The translations under genes and the position numbers were made by a program. 64,000 bases of DNA from JALNZF01 sp964447405 (lineage in GTDB: Bacteria; Nitrospirota; UBA9217), in the NCBI GenBank assembly GCA_964447405.1, contig CAYUSP010000004.1, positions 186,001-250,000 on the forward strand. Reading direction: 5' to 3'. Below are positions 60,592 to 64,000 of the stretch, in pieces (within the stretch, counting starts at the first letter, position 1; every line of letters starts with the position of its first letter). The notes beneath the pieces are model-generated. The model made no database searches, was not told the origin of the DNA, and saw only the letters and a list, made by a program, of their open reading frames with translations.

Positions 60592-61104
60592 TTATTTGCG
60601 CCAACTCACGATCTCATCGCAGGTGTAGCATTTTTTGTTATGAATGCAGATCATCCCGCCGCACGTGATACATTGGTGAAGAGTTTTTTCTTTTTTCAGG
60701 AACTTGTCCATGCCATCCCGGGCGATCACGCGAAGGTTGTCGATCAGGCTGTACTGGTAGTTCTTTCGGTATCGTTCATCTACGTGGGAAAGGTGCTGAC
60801 AAGGGAACTTCGGGCATTCGTAACAATACCGTGCCTCTCCTTGTGATATCGCACATCCCTGGCCTTTGAGAAAAGCGCATTTCTTGTTCCGGGGCCTGCA
60901 TCCGGCACAATGAAGGATCGCTCCACGCTTCTTGGGCAGATCATGTGAATAGGCAAGGTAGCCGCTGCAGATGGCGCAGTTCATGCCGCACGGGGCCACG
61001 AGGTCCTTGTTCATTCCAATAGCATGCATGCGGGGAAGAGACGTGGCACTTTCGGCCTTATTCTCGATTCCCTGTTTGGAGTCATTCACGCGTTTAGTTT
61101 TCAT
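60592..61104 (-). CDS. DUF3795 Cys-rich protein (copy 3)
   Basis: 170 residues from an ATG that overlaps the upstream stop (ATGA); a later ATG (residue 31) sits nearer the domain. Core: APCGMNCAICSGYLAY (about 37-52), CAGCRPRNKKC, GCAISQG, CYECPKFPC, and a C-terminal CITCGGMICIHNKKC. Coupled to the methyltransferase-like gene upstream. Confidence 0.85.
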   Translation of the reverse strand: MKTKRVNDSKQGIENKAESATSLPRMHAIGMNKDLVAPCGMNCAICSGYLAYSHDLPKKRGAILHCAGCRPRNKKCAFLKGQGCAISQGEARYCYECPKFPCQHLSHVDERYRKNYQYSLIDNLRVIARDGMDKFLKKEKTLHQCITCGGMICIHNKKCYTCDEIVSWRK

Positions 61105-61637
61105 AGGAACAGGTATCTTGGGGTATCTATCCTATACTGTTCGTATTGTTTCCCGAAGCGTATGACACACGCACGCTCCTCCGAGAGTATCATCAGGTGA
61201 TGCAAGAAGATCATCACGATCAGCAATACAGACAGGAGAAGGTTGATCGTCATCATTGCCATGCCCGCATAAACCAAAAGCGCTGTCACATACATCGGGT
61301 TTCTGGTTATTCTGTAGATACCATGTGTTGCAAGGCCTTCCGGAATTGCCTTGATGTAGCTTGCCACTGCGGCTACGAATCCGATCAAGCCAATCGCGTA
61401 AAGTGGAGCTCCGATAACAACGGCAAGCATATTTGATGACAGCGGTATGAATATGAACAGCAGCATGAATAGATGATGGGTTAACGAAGCTGCAATAGTG
61501 ACTGCTTTTTCTTTTCGTGTGTTGCCGGACATATCGGCCATGCGTTTTGTCGCATCTCGATGGCGCACGGCAATATAAAGAGGAAGAAACAACAGGGGAA
61601 CAGCAAGGACCCATGCATTAAAGGGGATGGCTTTCAT
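61101..61637 (-). CDS. Isoprenylcysteine carboxyl methyltransferase-like membrane protein
   Basis: 178 residues with four to five helices. C-terminal ICMT/PEMT signature HGIYRITRNPMYVT (about 105-118), then SEERACVIRFGKQYEQY (about 152-168) and PRYLF, which bind S-adenosylmethionine in the family. The bacterial substrates are unknown. Its stop overlaps the DUF3795 copy 3 start. Confidence 0.85.
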   Translation of the reverse strand: MKAIPFNAWVLAVPLLFLPLYIAVRHRDATKRMADMSGNTRKEKAVTIAASLTHHLFMLLFIFIPLSSNMLAVVIGAPLYAIGLIGFVAAVASYIKAIPEGLATHGIYRITRNPMYVTALLVYAGMAMMTINLLLSVLLIVMIFLHHLMILSEERACVIRFGKQYEQYRIDTPRYLFL

Positions 61638-61909
61638 GTATTTGCCTCACATCATACCTTGCAGCTGCCAGTGGGTTCGCAGGAAGAAGCCCTTAGGTGA
61701 TCTCCTGCGGCATTATAGTGTTGATAATTTGCGATATGTTGTTTTGCAACAACGGTGGGGAGTATATGATGAGCCTACCAAATGGATTTTGTCATGTCAA
61801 ACAGTCTGTCTATAAACCGGTTTTTTTGCGTATGGAACAATGCAAAAAAGTGCCATGAACTTCAACTTTGCGTCCAATGCATTCATCTCGAAACCCGTTA
61901 CGTATATGT
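61638..61909. other. Gap with short hairpins only
   Basis: Leader of the methyltransferase-like gene plus AT-rich sequence. A small hairpin GTTGT/ACAAC near 61739-61754 is seen. No gene or known RNA. Confidence 0.5.
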
Positions 61910-61947
61910 AAAAAAAAGCCCTTTACCGTATTTCAGGCAAAGGGCTT
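61910..61947 (-). terminator. Terminator of GXGXG/GltD fusion gene
   Basis: Minus strand: AAGCCCTTTGCC, loop, GGTAAAGGGCTT, then TTTTTT. Long stem and T-run about 46 bp after the stop. Confidence 0.85.
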
Positions 61948-61992
61948 AACAACCATGGTGAGGCGCAGGTTCAGATTTCGAAGAAACGTTAG

Positions 61993-64000
61993 TTACACAT
62001 TCTCCTTCATCTCCCACACGCCGCAGGGGCAGATGCCGGCGCAGAATCCGCATCCAATGCACTTGGACTCATCCACGACATACTCAAAGGAGTTTGCGGC
62101 GAGCTTATTGCGCGTAATCGCCCCGTAATAGCACGACTCTACGCACATGCCGCAGTCCCGGCAACTTCCGCAAGACATGCAGCGGTCCGCTTCTTTCCGT
62201 GGAGTGAACTTGATGTCCGTGCGGCAGACCTCGTAATACTGCGTCTTGATCCGATCGTAGGGTATCACGAGCCGTTCTTCGGGAACGTAATCCGTGTTCA
62301 TGAGCAAGGCGTGGACCTTGTCAGCTGCAACCTTGCCCGCTCCTATGGCGTGGGTGACGAGGCCCGGCTTCGTAGCGTCGCCAATGGCAAAGACCTTCAC
62401 GTCCGAGGTCTGGCCCAGTTCATTGACCGTGATATAGCCGCGTTCGGTATTGATCGACGGCGGCAGGAAATCCAGCATTGGTTTGTCGCCTATGGATATG
62501 ATGACCACATCCGCGTCGAGGCTCGTGTTGTCCTTGAAATAGATCTTCTTGGCTTTGGCGTCGTATCGCTCTGTCAGCTTCGGGAACTGAATCTGCGTGC
62601 CCTTTGACGCGGCAAGCTCCATTTCTTTGCCGAATGCAGCTGGTTTTTGAACATCCACGGCGATCACGGACTCGGCTCCATGGTCCCAGGCCTGGCAGGC
62701 GATGTCCATACCCACGTTGCCCGCGCCTATCACCACGACCTTTTTGCCCTTCATGTTCCGCGGTTTGCCAAAATTTATTTCTTTGAGAAAATCGATACCC
62801 TTAACCACGTCCTCGTGTCCCGGAAACGGGATCACTCGGCCTTCCTGCGCGCCCACGGCTATGACCACCACGTCATGGTCTTTATAGAGGGAATCGAACT
62901 TCTTTTTGTCCACCAGCGACTTCACCTGCACCTTGACGCCGATCTCTGCGAAACGCGCGAGCTCTTTGTCCAGGATCTTCTTGGGCAGACGCTCGCGGGG
63001 AATGCACATCTCCAGTTTGCCGCCGATCTTTGACGAAGCTTCATAGAGGTCGACGGTATGCCCCTTCAAACCGAGCTGCCATGCAGCAGAAAGTCCTCCT
63101 GGCCCACCGCCAATGACAGCAACGCTCTGGCCGGTCGCCTTCGCCTTCTTCGGGGCTTTCAAGTTCAACGCGGCAGTGCCATATTCCTTGATGTTCAGCG
63201 GTTCATCGACTCTGCCGCGCGTGCAATCGGTCATGCAGAGATTGGGGCAGACCGTGCCGCAAACCGTTGCCGGGAGCGGGCTGTACTGGAGCACCAGGGA
63301 CAATGCTTCCGCGGTTCTCCCCTGCCTGAGGAGAGACGCCCGTTTATGCGACGGGATGCGCGACGGGCAGGCATAGGTGCAGGGAGGAAGATATTTGTCA
63401 TTCTTCCAGATTGGCATCCATCTGCGTTCCTCGCCAGTAGTGATATAGGGAAGCACTGACCGGTCATGGGTGAGATAGGCGCCGAACATGCCTCCCTTGC
63501 CCACTTCCTTCTCCCATACGTTCACGCGGAACTCGGACAGGCCCATTTTGAGCCTGCCCTTTGCTTTTGCCTTCTCCGCCGGTGTGTAAGAGATGAGCTT
63601 CTTCCAGGCTGCAACATCCCGAGTCAGGTCATCGTAATGGGACATGCGGTCGATAGCCGTGAGATACGGCTTCATGTTCGCGCACAACCATTCCCAGTCC
63701 TGCGGAGTAAGGTCCGCAAGCTTTACATCGGCCTTGCTGTATTCATTGATGGGACCACGGAAATAGACCGTGCCGCCTACCATGCCCACACAGGGACGAT
63801 AGCCCAGGATGTTTTCTGGATCTCGGGGCTCCACGCCGCAGACCACGGCAATGCCGCCCGCCTTGAACTCGGCAAAGGAGTCGCCCACGCCTCTGAAGTA
63901 CCAGGACTCAAGGTCCGCGAAGCGTGGGTTTTTCTTGGTCATGGTATCGCACCGCGCGCCGCCGCCGCCCTGCACATAGAGCTTGCCCTGGGCTGCCGCG
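61993..64000 (-). CDS. Glutamate-synthase-like GXGXG-GltD-ferredoxin fusion (5' end outside window)
   Basis: At least 668 codons; the frame is open through the window edge (AAAQGKLY before the first internal GTG), so the real start lies beyond 64000. Order: end of the GltB-type GXGXG domain (VQGGGGARCDTMT, then ESWYFR, DSFAEFKAGGIAVVCG); GltD/DPYD-type Cys domain (CTYACPSRIP, CGTVCPNLCMTDC); FAD site VAVIGGGPGGLSAAW; NADPH site VVVIGAGNVGMDIAC; and C-terminal ferredoxin CMSCGSCRDCGMCVESC plus CIGCGFCAGICPC. The fusion channels electrons between NAD(P)H and ferredoxin-like centres, probably in glutamate synthesis. The glutaminase part is not seen. Confidence 0.9.
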   Translation of the reverse strand, partial: AAAQGKLYVQGGGGARCDTMTKKNPRFADLESWYFRGVGDSFAEFKAGGIAVVCGVEPRDPENILGYRPCVGMVGGTVYFRGPINEYSKADVKLADLTPQDWEWLCANMKPYLTAIDRMSHYDDLTRDVAAWKKLISYTPAEKAKAKGRLKMGLSEFRVNVWEKEVGKGGMFGAYLTHDRSVLPYITTGEERRWMPIWKNDKYLPPCTYACPSRIPSHKRASLLRQGRTAEALSLVLQYSPLPATVCGTVCPNLCMTDCTRGRVDEPLNIKEYGTAALNLKAPKKAKATGQSVAVIGGGPGGLSAAWQLGLKGHTVDLYEASSKIGGKLEMCIPRERLPKKILDKELARFAEIGVKVQVKSLVDKKKFDSLYKDHDVVVIAVGAQEGRVIPFPGHEDVVKGIDFLKEINFGKPRNMKGKKVVVIGAGNVGMDIACQAWDHGAESVIAVDVQKPAAFGKEMELAASKGTQIQFPKLTERYDAKAKKIYFKDNTSLDADVVIISIGDKPMLDFLPPSINTERGYITVNELGQTSDVKVFAIGDATKPGLVTHAIGAGKVAADKVHALLMNTDYVPEERLVIPYDRIKTQYYEVCRTDIKFTPRKEADRCMSCGSCRDCGMCVESCYYGAITRNKLAANSFEYVVDESKCIGCGFCAGICPCGVWEMKENV

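Overview
The window comes from a Gram-negative bacterium with an outer membrane: there are many lipobox signal peptides, a MipA-like porin, a BamA-like barrel and an LpoA-like lipoprotein. It has multihaem c-type cytochromes, iron-sulfur proteins and an A2-type cytochrome c oxidase. Together with the GH57 glycosidase, the glutamate synthase fusion, the AmmeMemoRadiSam protein A and the coding style (moderately GC-rich), this suggests a Nitrospirota- or Desulfobacterota-like lineage. That placement is inference; no rRNA or other marker in the window decides it. There are no phage genes, intact insertion sequences or CRISPR arrays.

Layout. 0-5.5 kb, minus strand: a polyferredoxin (cut by the window edge), a GH57 glycosidase, an FtsB-like division protein, two Lys/Ala-rich microproteins and an HTH-nucleotidyltransferase/HEPN pair whose catalytic motifs look degenerate. 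6-11 kb: an RhlB-like helicase, acyl-CoA synthetase, a lipoprotein hydrolase and, on the minus strand, a CBS-domain gene behind a GEMM-I-like riboswitch candidate. 11.4 kb: a small Cys-rich gene interrupted by an in-frame UGA at a Cys-like position, followed by a bacterial-SECIS-like hairpin; this may be a new selenoprotein and is the most striking item here. 11.7-18.6 kb: a complete cytochrome oxidase assembly and structural cluster (SCO1, CtaD, CtaE, CtaF, CtaC with fused cytochrome c, CtaB) plus three uncharacterised companions.

18.7-37 kb is mixed housekeeping: a haem-binding hybrid sensor kinase with a trihaem cytochrome, purM, purN, small lipoproteins, tRNA-Ala(CGC), an LpoA-like lipoprotein, a site-2 protease, trpS, a polyprenyl synthase, an AMMECR1 protein, an HDAC-like deacetylase and a GGDEF/EAL protein. 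37-51 kb is rich in envelope and uncharacterised genes, including a secreted ELLGARQ-repeat protein, a peptidase/beta-propeller/barrel fusion and a 7TM-AraC regulator.

51-62 kb, all minus strand, starts with rsgA and continues as an accessory block: three DUF3795 Cys-rich proteins, DUF4386 and DUF998 membrane proteins, a CPBP protease, two flavoproteins, a double C_GCAxxG_C_C protein, an SRPBCC protein, a hydrolase and an isoprenylcysteine-methyltransferase-like protein. A 53-bp shared sequence links two DUF3795 loci and hints at module duplication. The window ends inside a glutamate-synthase-like GXGXG/GltD/ferredoxin gene.

Many intergenic gaps carry imperfect inverted repeats of a few recurring word families (for example arms ending in CCACGGATGAACACGG or GCAAAGCCGCAAAG), which act as a genome-wide signature and explain most long gaps.
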